This document shows, one piece after another, positions 1-7,281 of a stretch of DNA of 7,406 bases. Below the pieces are notes generated by a model that had not been told where the DNA came from, made no database searches, and saw nothing but the letters and a program-made list of their open reading frames with translations. Both the position numbers and the translations under genes were made by a program. The stretch is taken from NCBI GenBank assembly GCA_944363895.1, contig CALVVP010000010.1, positions 1 through 7,406 of the forward strand, in the 5' to 3' direction. Position 1 is the stretch's first letter; every line of letters begins with the position of its first letter. The stretch comes from an uncultured Bacilli bacterium. GTDB taxonomy: Bacteria; Bacillota_I; Bacilli_A; RF39; UBA660.

Positions 1-642
1 ACTTTAGATATTTTGGGATATAAAGCGCCTAAATTAATAAGTTATTCTTATGTTTTATTAGATGGCGATAAAATGAGTACATCTAATGGTACTTTGGTTT
101 TAGTAACTGATTTTATTAAAGCTTTAAGAGAAAAAATAAAAAAAGAGTTTGAAAATAGAAACTTAGAATGTAGTAAAGAAACTTTAAAAATATTAACTAA
201 TGCTTGTATCAAATATACGATGCTTAATGTATCAAGAAATAAAATCGTTAATTTTAATTTCGATAATGCCACTAGTTTTACAGGCGAGTCAGCTATTTAT
301 ATTTTATATAGTATTGTTAGAATTAATTCGATTTTAAGAAATAATGAATATCAAAATATAGACATTAAACTAACTGACGAATTAGAATATCAAATTGTTA
401 AAGATTTAATTGAATTTCCTAATTTAGTTAATGATTTATTAGCAACTAGTGAACCAGTACTACTAACTAAATATATCTTTAATTTAACGCAAAAGTTCTC
501 ATCTTATTATGAGAAAGTCAATATTAGTAATATCACAGATAAGCAAATTAAAAATTCTAAATTATTATTATTAGAAGCAATAAAAATAGTTTTAACTAAT
601 GGTTTAAGTATTTTAGGAATTAAAACAATCGAAAAAATGTAA
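1..642 (+). CDS. argS: Arginyl-tRNA synthetase, C-terminal part (5' end outside window)
   Basis: This is the last 213 residues of a class I aminoacyl-tRNA synthetase that charges tRNA-Arg with arginine in the cytoplasm. The reading frame is open from base 1, so the ATG-less beginning lies upstream; an ArgRS is usually about 550-600 residues, so roughly 350 are missing. The first visible part carries the KMSKS-type loop as GDKMSTSNGTLVLV (K24-M25-S26 of the visible part). The rest is a helical DALR-type anticodon-binding domain with the recognisable pieces TGESAIYILYSIVRINSIL and YYEKVNI, and it ends LGIKTIEKM, very like the usual ArgRS ending LGIxxPERM. The family's common RKG after KMST is SNG here, which is slightly unusual. 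The stop codon overlaps the ribosome binding site of the next gene, so the two are probably co-transcribed. Identification rests on motif memory and is strong. Confidence 0.93.
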   Translation, partial: TLDILGYKAPKLISYSYVLLDGDKMSTSNGTLVLVTDFIKALREKIKKEFENRNLECSKETLKILTNACIKYTMLNVSRNKIVNFNFDNATSFTGESAIYILYSIVRINSILRNNEYQNIDIKLTDELEYQIVKDLIEFPNLVNDLLATSEPVLLTKYIFNLTQKFSSYYEKVNISNITDKQIKNSKLLLLEAIKIVLTNGLSILGIKTIEKM

Positions 643-651
643 GGAGGTATT

Positions 652-1170
652 ATGATGTGTGATGATTATGTTGTTTTCGATATTGAAACAACGGGATTAA
701 ACAAAGACTGCGATTATATAATAGAAATAGGTGCTTTAAAATATAAAAATAATGTTTTAGTTGATGAATTTAATTATTTAGTTAATCCTCAAATTAAATT
801 ACCGGAAATTATTACAAATATTACCGGAATCAAAGATGAAGATTTAGTTAATCAAGATACAATTGATGTTGTTTTACCTAAATTTATTAACTTTATCGAA
901 GATCTACCTTTGATTGCGCATAATAATGAATTTGATTTAGGATTTATTAATAAAAATATTAAAGACTTAAACTTAAACAAACTAAATAATAAAAATATCG
1001 ATACTTTAGCTTTAGCGCGTATCTACTTACCGCAAATGTATAATTACAAATTAGAAACATTAAAAAAATACTTTAATATCAAACAAGTATCGCATCGAGC
1101 AATCGGCGATTGTTATACAACTAATTATGTTTATCAAGAATGTAAAAAAAGAGCAATTATCCATAATTAA
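652..1170 (+). CDS. DEDDh 3'-5' exonuclease, DnaQ/Pol III epsilon-like, stand-alone
   Basis: A 172-residue protein of the DnaQ-like (RNase T/epsilon) exonuclease family, which removes nucleotides from 3' ends of DNA or RNA using two metal ions. All catalytic residues are visible: Exo I VFDIETTGL (D10, E12), Exo II AHNNEFDLGF (D95) and Exo III HRAIGD (H148, D153). The protein is essentially the exonuclease domain alone, with no polymerase, helicase or GIY-YIG fusion, so it could be a proofreading subunit or a general trimming nuclease; the substrate cannot be told from sequence. It begins 9 bases after argS. The ribosome binding site AAGGAGG (641-647) overlaps the argS stop. Two adjacent ATGs exist: 652 is 4 nt and 655 is 7 nt from that site, so 655 (171 aa) is the better spaced start, and 652 is given as the longest form. 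A hairpin follows its stop directly. Confidence 0.9.
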   Translation: MMCDDYVVFDIETTGLNKDCDYIIEIGALKYKNNVLVDEFNYLVNPQIKLPEIITNITGIKDEDLVNQDTIDVVLPKFINFIEDLPLIAHNNEFDLGFINKNIKDLNLNKLNNKNIDTLALARIYLPQMYNYKLETLKKYFNIKQVSHRAIGDCYTTNYVYQECKKRAIIHN

Positions 1171-1197
1171 AAAGTTTATTCAAAGATAAGCTTTTTA
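1168..1197 (+). terminator. Putative intrinsic terminator after the argS-exonuclease unit
   Basis: An inverted repeat begins at the exonuclease stop codon. The left arm (1168-1179) pairs with the right arm (1186-1197) over 12 bp, including one G-U pair, around a 6-nt loop TCAAAG. The right arm ends in CTTTTTATTA, giving a U-rich 3' side. The stem has only one G-C pair, so it is weak for a terminator. Its place right after a stop codon and before a new promoter supports the call. The A-rich left side could let it act in both directions, but no gene faces it from the right. Confidence 0.55.
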
Positions 1198-1246
1198 TTA
1201 TCCTTAAATTTATAAATAACTTTCCTGATAACATAGTAGTAATATC

Positions 1247-1275
1247 TTTACTTTTCAAGCAAATTTCGATATAAT
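1247..1275 (+). promoter_or_regulatory. Sigma-A-type promoter for the tcdA-smc operon
   Basis: The -10 box TATAAT (1270-1275) is perfect. A -35 box TTTACT (1247-1252, four of six consensus bases) lies 17 bp upstream. Transcription should start near 1281-1283, only about 10-12 nt before the tcdA ATG at 1293. It is the only good promoter seen between the terminator hairpin at 1168-1197 and the pyrG promoter, so it probably drives all five genes from 1293 to 7281. The rest of the 1171-1292 gap shows no other element. Confidence 0.75.
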
Positions 1276-1292
1276 GATAATGGTGTTAGGGT

Positions 1293-1973
1293 ATGGATGA
1301 AAGATTAATTTGGTTACTTGGGGATAAATTAGAAATAATTAAAAATAAAATTATTTTAATAATTGGTTTAGGTGGAGTAGGAAGTTATGCTTTAGAAACC
1401 TTAGCTAGAACATATTTTAATAAATTGATTATTGTCGATAATGATACAATTGATATTACCAATTTAAACCGACAATTAATGAGTAATATCGATAATATTG
1501 GTAAATACAAAACTGATGTTTGGGAAGAAAGAATAAAAAAAATAAATCCTAATTGCAATGTTATTAAGATAACAGAATTTATTACTAAAGATAATTTAGC
1601 TGATTTGTTTAAAGAGAAAATTGATTATGTTATCGATGCTTGTGATACATTAGAAACCAAAAAAGAAATCATTAAATATTGTTTACAAAATAAAATAAAG
1701 TTTATTTCTTCTTTAGGGATGGCTAATCGTATCGATGCTAGTAAGGTAAAATTTTGCTATTTAGATAAGACCGCTTATGATCCTTTAGCTAAAAAGTTAA
1801 GATTATTGTTAAGAAAAGAAAATATTAAAGGTAAAATTCCGGTTATTTATAGCGAAGAAATCCCGATAAAAAATGCAAAATTAGGTTCAATTGCTCATGT
1901 TCCAGCGATAGCAGGATTGCTATGTACTAATTACATTATCAATGATATTATAAAAGGAGTTAATTATGAATAA
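1293..1973 (+). CDS. tcdA: tRNA threonylcarbamoyladenosine dehydratase (ThiF/E1 fold)
   Basis: A 226-residue E1-like protein of the TcdA (CsdL/YgdL) family, which uses ATP to dehydrate t6A at position 37 of ANN-decoding tRNAs into the cyclic form ct6A. The nucleotide-binding loop is GLGGVGSYALETLAR (G25-G30). It is followed by the acidic and NxNRQ ATP site (D49, D51, N57, N59, R60, Q61), K73, and VIDACDTLETK (D112-K123). Family-specific blocks are DxxxxDPLAKKLRLLLR (158-174), VIYSEE and GSIAHVPAIAGLL. It lacks the CxxC zinc pairs of ThiF/MoeB, favouring TcdA over a sulfur carrier activator. It is shorter than the E. coli protein (about 268 aa). The start is fixed by an in-frame TAG six bases upstream (1287-1289) and by the family-typical MDER beginning. 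There is no good ribosome binding site, and the mRNA leader is very short. The stop overlaps the next gene by 8 bases. Confidence 0.9.
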   Translation: MDERLIWLLGDKLEIIKNKIILIIGLGGVGSYALETLARTYFNKLIIVDNDTIDITNLNRQLMSNIDNIGKYKTDVWEERIKKINPNCNVIKITEFITKDNLADLFKEKIDYVIDACDTLETKKEIIKYCLQNKIKFISSLGMANRIDASKVKFCYLDKTAYDPLAKKLRLLLRKENIKGKIPVIYSEEIPIKNAKLGSIAHVPAIAGLLCTNYIINDIIKGVNYE

Positions 1974-2466
1974 ATTAAAAAATATTATCAAAAATCTAAG
2001 TGGTAATGTATTGGGAATCGGTTTAGATGAAGATTTTACTAATTTAATCGAAAAAAATGACAAAATTATCGAATGTAATTTATTGAATTCTTATACGAAA
2101 GGTAAATTTAAAAAAAGTTTTTTTAAAAAAACAATTAGGATAAAAAAGATAAGAAAAGTTTTTAAGAAAAAAAGAGTTGATTACATCATTTGTAATTATG
2201 ATGAAATAAAAGATTATCTTAATACTTTCGTCAAAGATAGTATTTATATTAATAAAGGTAAACTATATTTTTATGGTGATATTGATTTTGAATTATTAAA
2301 ATTAAAATATGGTCGTTACAATACGAAAATTAATTTAATCGACAAAAAAACAATCGAAATTGATAACAGTTTAGCTAAAAACAGCTTTTTAAAAGATAAC
2401 TATTATCGATTTATCGATTTCAAAAATCATTTAATTGAAATTATTGGCGATATATTAATGAATTAA
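1966..2466 (+). CDS. Unrecognised basic protein, Rossmann-like N-terminus
   Basis: A 166-residue protein that I cannot assign to a family. The N-terminus GNVLGIGLDEDF (13-24), followed about ten residues later by KIIECNLLN (33-41), looks like the first two strands of a Rossmann fold, as in SAM-dependent methyltransferases. The glycine motif is incomplete and no catalytic motif is visible, so it may be a degenerate methyltransferase-like domain; this is inference. Residues 45-70 are strikingly basic, with 15 Lys/Arg in 26, followed by VDYIICNYDEI, which resembles a later strand. No signal peptide or membrane segment is seen, so it is probably cytoplasmic. A good ribosome binding site AAGGAG (1954-1959) lies 6 nt before the ATG. 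The gene overlaps tcdA by 8 bases, suggesting translational coupling. A run of three heptameric A/T tracts lies inside the basic region. Confidence 0.8.
   Translation: MNKLKNIIKNLSGNVLGIGLDEDFTNLIEKNDKIIECNLLNSYTKGKFKKSFFKKTIRIKKIRKVFKKKRVDYIICNYDEIKDYLNTFVKDSIYINKGKLYFYGDIDFELLKLKYGRYNTKINLIDKKTIEIDNSLAKNSFLKDNYYRFIDFKNHLIEIIGDILMN
2110..2131 (+). repeat. A7-G-T7-A7 homopolymer tracts inside a gene
   Basis: Seven A (2110-2116), one G, seven T (2118-2124) and seven A (2125-2131) follow one another within the basic segment of the 166-aa protein, encoding KKSFFKK. Such runs are prone to polymerase slippage during replication or transcription. In so AT-rich a genome, and with lysine and phenylalanine codons here, they may be chance. 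Confidence 0.7.
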
Positions 2467-2476
2467 GGAGGAATTT

Positions 2477-3313
2477 ATGAAGAAGGGATTCACATTAGCA
2501 GAATTATTAGGTGTAATTGTTTTGTTAGGCGCTATTATGTTAATAGTTGTGCCATTAGTAAGTAATTCGATGAAAGATTCTGAGGAAGAATTATATAATG
2601 ATCAAATTGAAAGTATTAAATTATCTTTAGAGTTATGGATGAGTTATAATCAAAGTCCCAATATAGGGGAAACTATAACTTTGTCTTTAAGTCAATTAAA
2701 AGAAGCAGGGTTTGTTGAATTCGATATTACAAATCCAATAACTAAAGAACTATTTCCTAATGATATGGTTTTAAAAATTATCAACAATAATGGTATTATC
2801 GAATATGAAGTTACCGAAAATGGCGATAATAAAAATGACTATAATTTAATTCCTAGTATGAGAATTAATGGTAACACTTTAGAATATGTGGAAATTAATA
2901 GTACTTATGATGATTTAGGAGTAACATCTGTCGATAGTAACGGTAATGTCTTATCTAATTCAGTCGTTTCAACCGTTCCAACCTTAGATGTATCGCAAAA
3001 AGGAACTTATTTACGAAGTTATACTATTAATAGTGGTGTTTATACAAATACGGTATATCGGACAATTGTTGTAAGAGATACTACCGGACCAGTTATTGCA
3101 TATCCTGGCGATTTAACCTTAACTTTAAGTCAGGTAAATAGTTATGATTTTAAATCAGATATCACAGTTACGGATAATAGTGGCGATGAAGTTGAAGTAA
3201 CAGTAACTGATAATATAAATGCTATAGCTGGCAGTTATACCGTTGAATATAAAGCAACTGATTCTTCAGGAAATGTAACAACTAAATTAAGAAAGGTTGT
3301 CGTAACAGAATAG
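2477..3313 (+). CDS. Type IV pseudopilin fused to two DUF5011-like Ig domains
   Basis: A 278-residue secreted filament-type protein. It opens with a very short class III signal, MKKG, followed by FTLAELLGVIVLLGAIMLIVV. Prepilin peptidase would cut after G4, leaving F+1 and the conserved E+5, and the hydrophobic helix (5-27) would anchor it in the membrane or pack it into a pilus. A helical part SEEELYNDQIESIKLSLELWM (35-55) is typical of pseudopilins (ComGC/GspG-like). From about 126 two beta-rich modules follow. The first (about 126-207) has YDDLGVTSVDSNGN, GTY and ends VVRDTTGPVI; the second (about 208-276) has DITVTDNSGD, AGSYTVEYKATDSSGNV and ends RKVVV. This is the DUF5011/bacterial Ig-like pattern seen in surface proteins. 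AAGGAGG (2465-2471) overlaps the previous stop, 5 nt from the ATG. No prepilin peptidase or pilus ATPase gene is in the window. It may serve a competence-type pilus or adhesion. Confidence 0.85.
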   Translation: MKKGFTLAELLGVIVLLGAIMLIVVPLVSNSMKDSEEELYNDQIESIKLSLELWMSYNQSPNIGETITLSLSQLKEAGFVEFDITNPITKELFPNDMVLKIINNNGIIEYEVTENGDNKNDYNLIPSMRINGNTLEYVEINSTYDDLGVTSVDSNGNVLSNSVVSTVPTLDVSQKGTYLRSYTINSGVYTNTVYRTIVVRDTTGPVIAYPGDLTLTLSQVNSYDFKSDITVTDNSGDEVEVTVTDNINAIAGSYTVEYKATDSSGNVTTKLRKVVVTE

Positions 3314-3324
3314 GAGTAAGACTT

Positions 3325-6270
3325 ATGTATTTAAAAGCAATTAGGGCACATGGATTTAAATCATTTGCTGATAAAACTTTGATTGAACTAGATAATCAAA
3401 TAACCGGGATTGTTGGACCTAATGGTAGTGGGAAGAGTAATGTTGTCGATGCCATTCGTTGGGTTTTAGGGGAACAGTCAGTTAAGTCTTTAAGAGGCGA
3501 TGGCAATATGACTGATGTCATTTTTTCGGGCAGTAAATCAAGAAATGCTTCCAATGTCGCATCGGTCACTTTAGTTTTAGATAATACCGATAAATATTTT
3601 CCTTTAGATTTTAACGAAATAGCTATCAAAAGAAGAGTTTATCGCGATGGCACTAACGAATATTTTTTAAACAACGAAAAAGTAAGACTTAAAGATATTA
3701 CTAATATTTTATTAGATAGTGGAATGGCCAAAGAAAGCTTTAATATTATTTCCCAAGGTAAAATTGAAGAAATATTATCGAATAAACCTGATGAACGAAG
3801 AATTATTTTTGAAGAAGCGGCTGGAGTTTTAAAATATAAAAGAAGAAAAGAAGACGCCTTAAGAAAACTAGATAAAACTCACAATAATATGGCCAGAGTT
3901 AATGATATCATTAACGAATTAGAAAATAGAATTGAACCTTTAAGAATACAAAAGGACCAAGCCTTAAAATATAATATGTTAACTGAAGATTTAAAATCAG
4001 TTGAAGTGGCTTTAATCGTTAATGATATTACTAATTTGAACTTTGAATATCAACAAGACAAAAATAAAATCGATTCTTTACAATTAGAAATATCTAAATT
4101 AAATACTAATAATAGTGTTGGTGAAGCTAAAGTAATCGAATATAAAAAAAATATTGCTGATTTAGAAAGTGAAATAAAAAAATATCAAGATTATTTAATC
4201 AAATTGACTAGTGATGTCGAAAAAATAAATAGTCGTAAAGCTATCATTTTAGAACGGCAAAAATATACGGTTGCTGATAGTAAAATTCATGAAAGTTTAG
4301 TTTTATTGAAAGAAAAAGAATATAACTTAAATTTAGAAATATCTAAGCTAGCTAACGAAATAAAAAATACGGAATTAGATGGCGTTGAAATAGCTAAAAA
4401 AATAAGTATTGAAACTGATAAATTAAAAGAAATAAAAAATAATAAAACAAAGATTGAAAATGAATTACAAGAGAATATTCGTCAAGAGAATAATTTAAAT
4501 TTAAAAATCGAATCATTAAGATATAGTATTGATAATAATAGCAGTTTACCAATTGCGGTAAAAAAAATATTAGAAAATCCTAAATTAAGAGGAATTCATA
4601 ATATTATTGGTAATTTATTTGATGTTGATGAAAAATATTCTTTAGCTATCTCTACCGCTTTAGGAACAAGTGCTACTAACATTGTGATCGATAATGAATA
4701 TATGGCAAAAGAAGCCATTAATTATTTAAAAGAAAATAAATTAGGCCGTGCTACCTTTTTCCCTTTAAATGTTATCAAACCTAAATATATCGATAACGAA
4801 ACTTTAAATATCGTTAAAAACTTAAATGGTTATTTAGGAATAGCTAGTGATTTAATAAAATATGATAAAACTTATCAAAACATTATTTTAAATCAATTAG
4901 GTAATGTCTTAATAAGCGATAATATTGATAATGCAAATATTATTGCCAAAGCTATTAGTTACCGCTATCGCATTGTTACTTTAGATGGTGAATTGTTACA
5001 TGTTGGTGGCTCTTTAACTGGTGGAACGATTGCTAAATCAAGGAATATTATCTTAGAAAAATATGAATTAGAAAAATTAATTAAAGAAGTTAATTTAACG
5101 ATTGAAAATATTAAAAATATCGAAGAAAAAATTAATGAACTTGATAATCAATATCGTGCTTATGAAGACCGCCTTTATTTAATCAACAAAGAAAAAATCG
5201 GTAATAATCTTTTATTAGAAAATTATAAAAAAGAAATGATTAAAAAAGAAGAAGATTTAAAAACAACGACTTATGAAATAACGGGCAATAATAATATCTT
5301 ATCGAATCAATTAGCTAGTGAAGAACAAGCTGTTTTAAAAGAATATTATGAAACTTTAGAAAAAAAAGAAAAAATAGAATTATATTTAAATAGTTTAAAT
5401 AAAAGAAAAGAAGATTTAAATAGTGAACTATCAGATTATGAATTAATTATTAAAAAAGAAAATAGTTCTCTTAATGAAAAAAAAGAGGTTTTAAATCAAT
5501 TAGAAATAACGGTTAATAGATTAGATGTTAAACTAGATAACTTATTAAATACTTTATCTGAGACCTATTCTTTGACATATGATGCCGCTAAAGCTAAATA
5601 TAAATTAGAAATTGATGCATCATTGGCTCGCAATCAGGTCAATAATCTAAAACGACAAATTAAAGAAATTGGCATTGTTAATTTAGGAGCAATCGAAGAA
5701 TTTGCAGAAGTTAATACGAGATATGAATTTTTACTTGGTCAAAGAGATGATTTAACTAATGCGGAAAATACTTTACTAGAAATTATCGATGAAATGGATA
5801 AAGTAATGGAAAAAGAATTTGTTAATACCTTTAAAATTATTAAAGATAACTTTACAACTACTTTTAAAGAATTGTTTAAAGGAGGAACAGCTGATTTAAA
5901 GCTAACTGATCCTAATAATATTTTAGAAACAGGAATCGAAATAGTAGCTAGCCCACCAGGTAAAAAATTAACGACGATTTCTTTGTTATCCGGTGGTGAG
6001 AAAACTTTTACTGCGATTAGTTTATTATTTGCGATTTTAAAATCTAAACCCGTTCCATTTTGTGTTTTAGATGAAGTGGAAGCTGCCTTAGATGATGTCA
6101 ATGTCGATTCATTCGGTAAATATGTTCGATCATTAAAAGATAAAACGCAGTTTATTATTATTACCCATAAGAAGAAAACAATGGAATATGTCGATACATT
6201 ATATGGCATTACGATGCAGGAATCTGGAGTTAGTAAATTAGTTAGTGTTAAATTAGAAGAAATTAATTAA
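3325..6270 (+). CDS. smc: Chromosome segregation ATPase SMC (condensin), short-armed
   Basis: A 981-residue SMC, the ATPase that with ScpA and ScpB forms bacterial condensin and extrudes DNA loops for chromosome segregation. The N-terminal head has Walker A GPNGSGKSN (31-39), arginine finger R57 in SLRG, and Q-loop ISQGKIEEIL (Q144). A coiled-coil arm runs about 169-410. The hinge (about 420-570) contains RGIHNIIG, GRATFFPL and GGSLTGGT. The return arm is about 572-780. The C-terminal head has signature LLSGGEKT (887-894), Walker B FCVLDEVEAALDD (D916, catalytic E917, D-loop 921-924) and switch H948 in ITHKKK. All ATPase residues are intact. At 981 aa it is about 200 shorter than B. subtilis SMC (1186), the loss being shared by both arms. 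GGAG (3313-3316), overlapping the pilin TAG, lies 8 nt before the ATG. It is not followed by ftsY, its common neighbour in Bacillota; scpA and scpB are not in the window. Confidence 0.97.
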   Translation: MYLKAIRAHGFKSFADKTLIELDNQITGIVGPNGSGKSNVVDAIRWVLGEQSVKSLRGDGNMTDVIFSGSKSRNASNVASVTLVLDNTDKYFPLDFNEIAIKRRVYRDGTNEYFLNNEKVRLKDITNILLDSGMAKESFNIISQGKIEEILSNKPDERRIIFEEAAGVLKYKRRKEDALRKLDKTHNNMARVNDIINELENRIEPLRIQKDQALKYNMLTEDLKSVEVALIVNDITNLNFEYQQDKNKIDSLQLEISKLNTNNSVGEAKVIEYKKNIADLESEIKKYQDYLIKLTSDVEKINSRKAIILERQKYTVADSKIHESLVLLKEKEYNLNLEISKLANEIKNTELDGVEIAKKISIETDKLKEIKNNKTKIENELQENIRQENNLNLKIESLRYSIDNNSSLPIAVKKILENPKLRGIHNIIGNLFDVDEKYSLAISTALGTSATNIVIDNEYMAKEAINYLKENKLGRATFFPLNVIKPKYIDNETLNIVKNLNGYLGIASDLIKYDKTYQNIILNQLGNVLISDNIDNANIIAKAISYRYRIVTLDGELLHVGGSLTGGTIAKSRNIILEKYELEKLIKEVNLTIENIKNIEEKINELDNQYRAYEDRLYLINKEKIGNNLLLENYKKEMIKKEEDLKTTTYEITGNNNILSNQLASEEQAVLKEYYETLEKKEKIELYLNSLNKRKEDLNSELSDYELIIKKENSSLNEKKEVLNQLEITVNRLDVKLDNLLNTLSETYSLTYDAAKAKYKLEIDASLARNQVNNLKRQIKEIGIVNLGAIEEFAEVNTRYEFLLGQRDDLTNAENTLLEIIDEMDKVMEKEFVNTFKIIKDNFTTTFKELFKGGTADLKLTDPNNILETGIEIVASPPGKKLTTISLLSGGEKTFTAISLLFAILKSKPVPFCVLDEVEAALDDVNVDSFGKYVRSLKDKTQFIIITHKKKTMEYVDTLYGITMQESGVSKLVSVKLEEIN

Positions 6271-6297
6271 CTTGTTTTATAAAAGGGGTGTGTCTTT

Positions 6298-7281
6298 ATG
6301 ATGACTTGGGTGGACGAGCTTTGTAAGAGCCTAGTCCCATTTATATTAACTTATATAAAACCATTTATTATTACATTTTTATCAAGTAGGGCTATTGGTG
6401 GTATAGCTGAAGGATATGTTTTAAGCAAAAAATATAATCATAATTTAAAAACAACTAAAATAGTTACTGCTCGACCAATGGTAAAAGTTGAAAATAGTGT
6501 AGAAAAAATTGAACAAGAACCCGTTCCACAATTTGAAGATATGCCGCCCGAATTACTTTTGTTGGATGAAGAAACTAAAAAAAGTATTGTTGAAAGACAA
6601 TTGTCAGATACAATTAAAGAATTTGTGACGACAATCGAAGAAAAAAGCAATAATCTTAATTTGTTTTTTATGTATGATAATTTACGTTCGTTAAAAGTTA
6701 ATAAGGATATTGACTTTATTACGAAATGTTTTAAAGGTTGGGATGGCGTTTATTTTACTGATCGAAATGAAATTAGATTATCTAGGAATAGCAAAACAAT
6801 ATTCTTTCACGAATTATTTCATATGGCTACTACTTTTAAAAGATATGGTGTTTATTACTGCGGATTTGCTCAATATGGCGGCGGAAATAGTATGGTTGGA
6901 ACCGGAATAAATGAAGGATATACTAATTTATTGGTTGAACACTATTTCGGTTTGAAACATAGATCATATAAAAAGGAAGTAAGAATAGCAAGACAGATAG
7001 AAGATATAATAGGCCGAGAAAAGATGGAACAATTATATTTTAAGGCGGATTTGCAAGAATTAATTGTTGAATTAAGTAAATATAGTTCATTAGATGAAGC
7101 ATTAAATTTAGTTCAGTCAGTCGACTATATTAATTATGTAACCTTAAGCCATAGATGGGGAGTAATTCCTGTTAAAAAAGCTTATTTAGATAAAAGTGTT
7201 GCATTGGCTGAAGGAATTATCAGCAATATGACTAATACAAAAAATCAAACAGAAAATCAATATAATCAAAAAACAACTTAA
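6298..7281 (+). CDS. Putative zinc metallopeptidase-like protein (HExxH), N-terminal hydrophobic segment
   Basis: A 327-residue protein of no family I can name. It holds FFHELFHMATTF (169-180), a HExxH zinc-peptidase motif with H171, E172 and H175. About 30 residues on comes GTGINEGYTNLLVEHYFG, where E206 in NEG is well placed as third zinc ligand, as in gluzincins. A hydrophobic stretch SLVPFILTYIKPFIITFLSS (11-30) may anchor or tether it, although K21 and two prolines make a plain membrane helix uncertain. A Pro/Glu-rich linker (about 60-90) and a helical part (91-117) precede the core. The C-terminal third is helical and the tail is Asn/Gln/Thr-rich. It follows smc by 27 bases with no promoter or terminator seen, so it is probably co-transcribed. 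AAGGGGTG (6283-6290) lies 7 nt before ATG 6298 and 10 nt before ATG 6301, favouring the first. The substrate is unknown, and peptidase activity is inferred from the motif only. Confidence 0.75.
   Translation: MMTWVDELCKSLVPFILTYIKPFIITFLSSRAIGGIAEGYVLSKKYNHNLKTTKIVTARPMVKVENSVEKIEQEPVPQFEDMPPELLLLDEETKKSIVERQLSDTIKEFVTTIEEKSNNLNLFFMYDNLRSLKVNKDIDFITKCFKGWDGVYFTDRNEIRLSRNSKTIFFHELFHMATTFKRYGVYYCGFAQYGGGNSMVGTGINEGYTNLLVEHYFGLKHRSYKKEVRIARQIEDIIGREKMEQLYFKADLQELIVELSKYSSLDEALNLVQSVDYINYVTLSHRWGVIPVKKAYLDKSVALAEGIISNMTNTKNQTENQYNQKTT

Noticed and set aside
48..272. Minus-strand frame opposite argS, and similar ones at 3396-3629 and 6438-6650
   Set aside because: They mirror conserved coding sequence, show no start signals and resemble no protein family.
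652..1170. A tRNA-processing or antiphage role for the exonuclease
   Set aside because: Only the bare DEDDh domain is present, with housekeeping neighbours; nothing points to defence.
1293..1973. ThiF or MoeB (sulfur carrier activation) instead of TcdA
   Set aside because: No CxxC zinc pairs, and the DPLAKKLR and GSIAHVPAIAGLL blocks fit TcdA.
5739..6209. 156-codon open frame on the minus strand inside smc
   Set aside because: It lies opposite the most conserved part of the SMC head, has no ribosome binding site that I can see, and its translation is a Ser/Val/Lys-rich complement of SMC codons.
2477..6270. Pilin plus SMC as a plasmid-defence system such as Wadjet
   Set aside because: The SMC has a canonical chromosomal head and hinge similar to B. 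subtilis SMC, and no JetA, JetB or JetD-like genes are next to it.
6271..6297. TATAAA (6278-6283) as a promoter before the HExxH gene
   Set aside because: No -35-like sequence at a proper distance, and the A-run is better explained as part of the ribosome binding site.
6710..6910. 66-codon + strand frame inside the HExxH gene
   Set aside because: It overlaps the HExxH and NEG motifs in another frame and has no ribosome binding site; it is a shadow.
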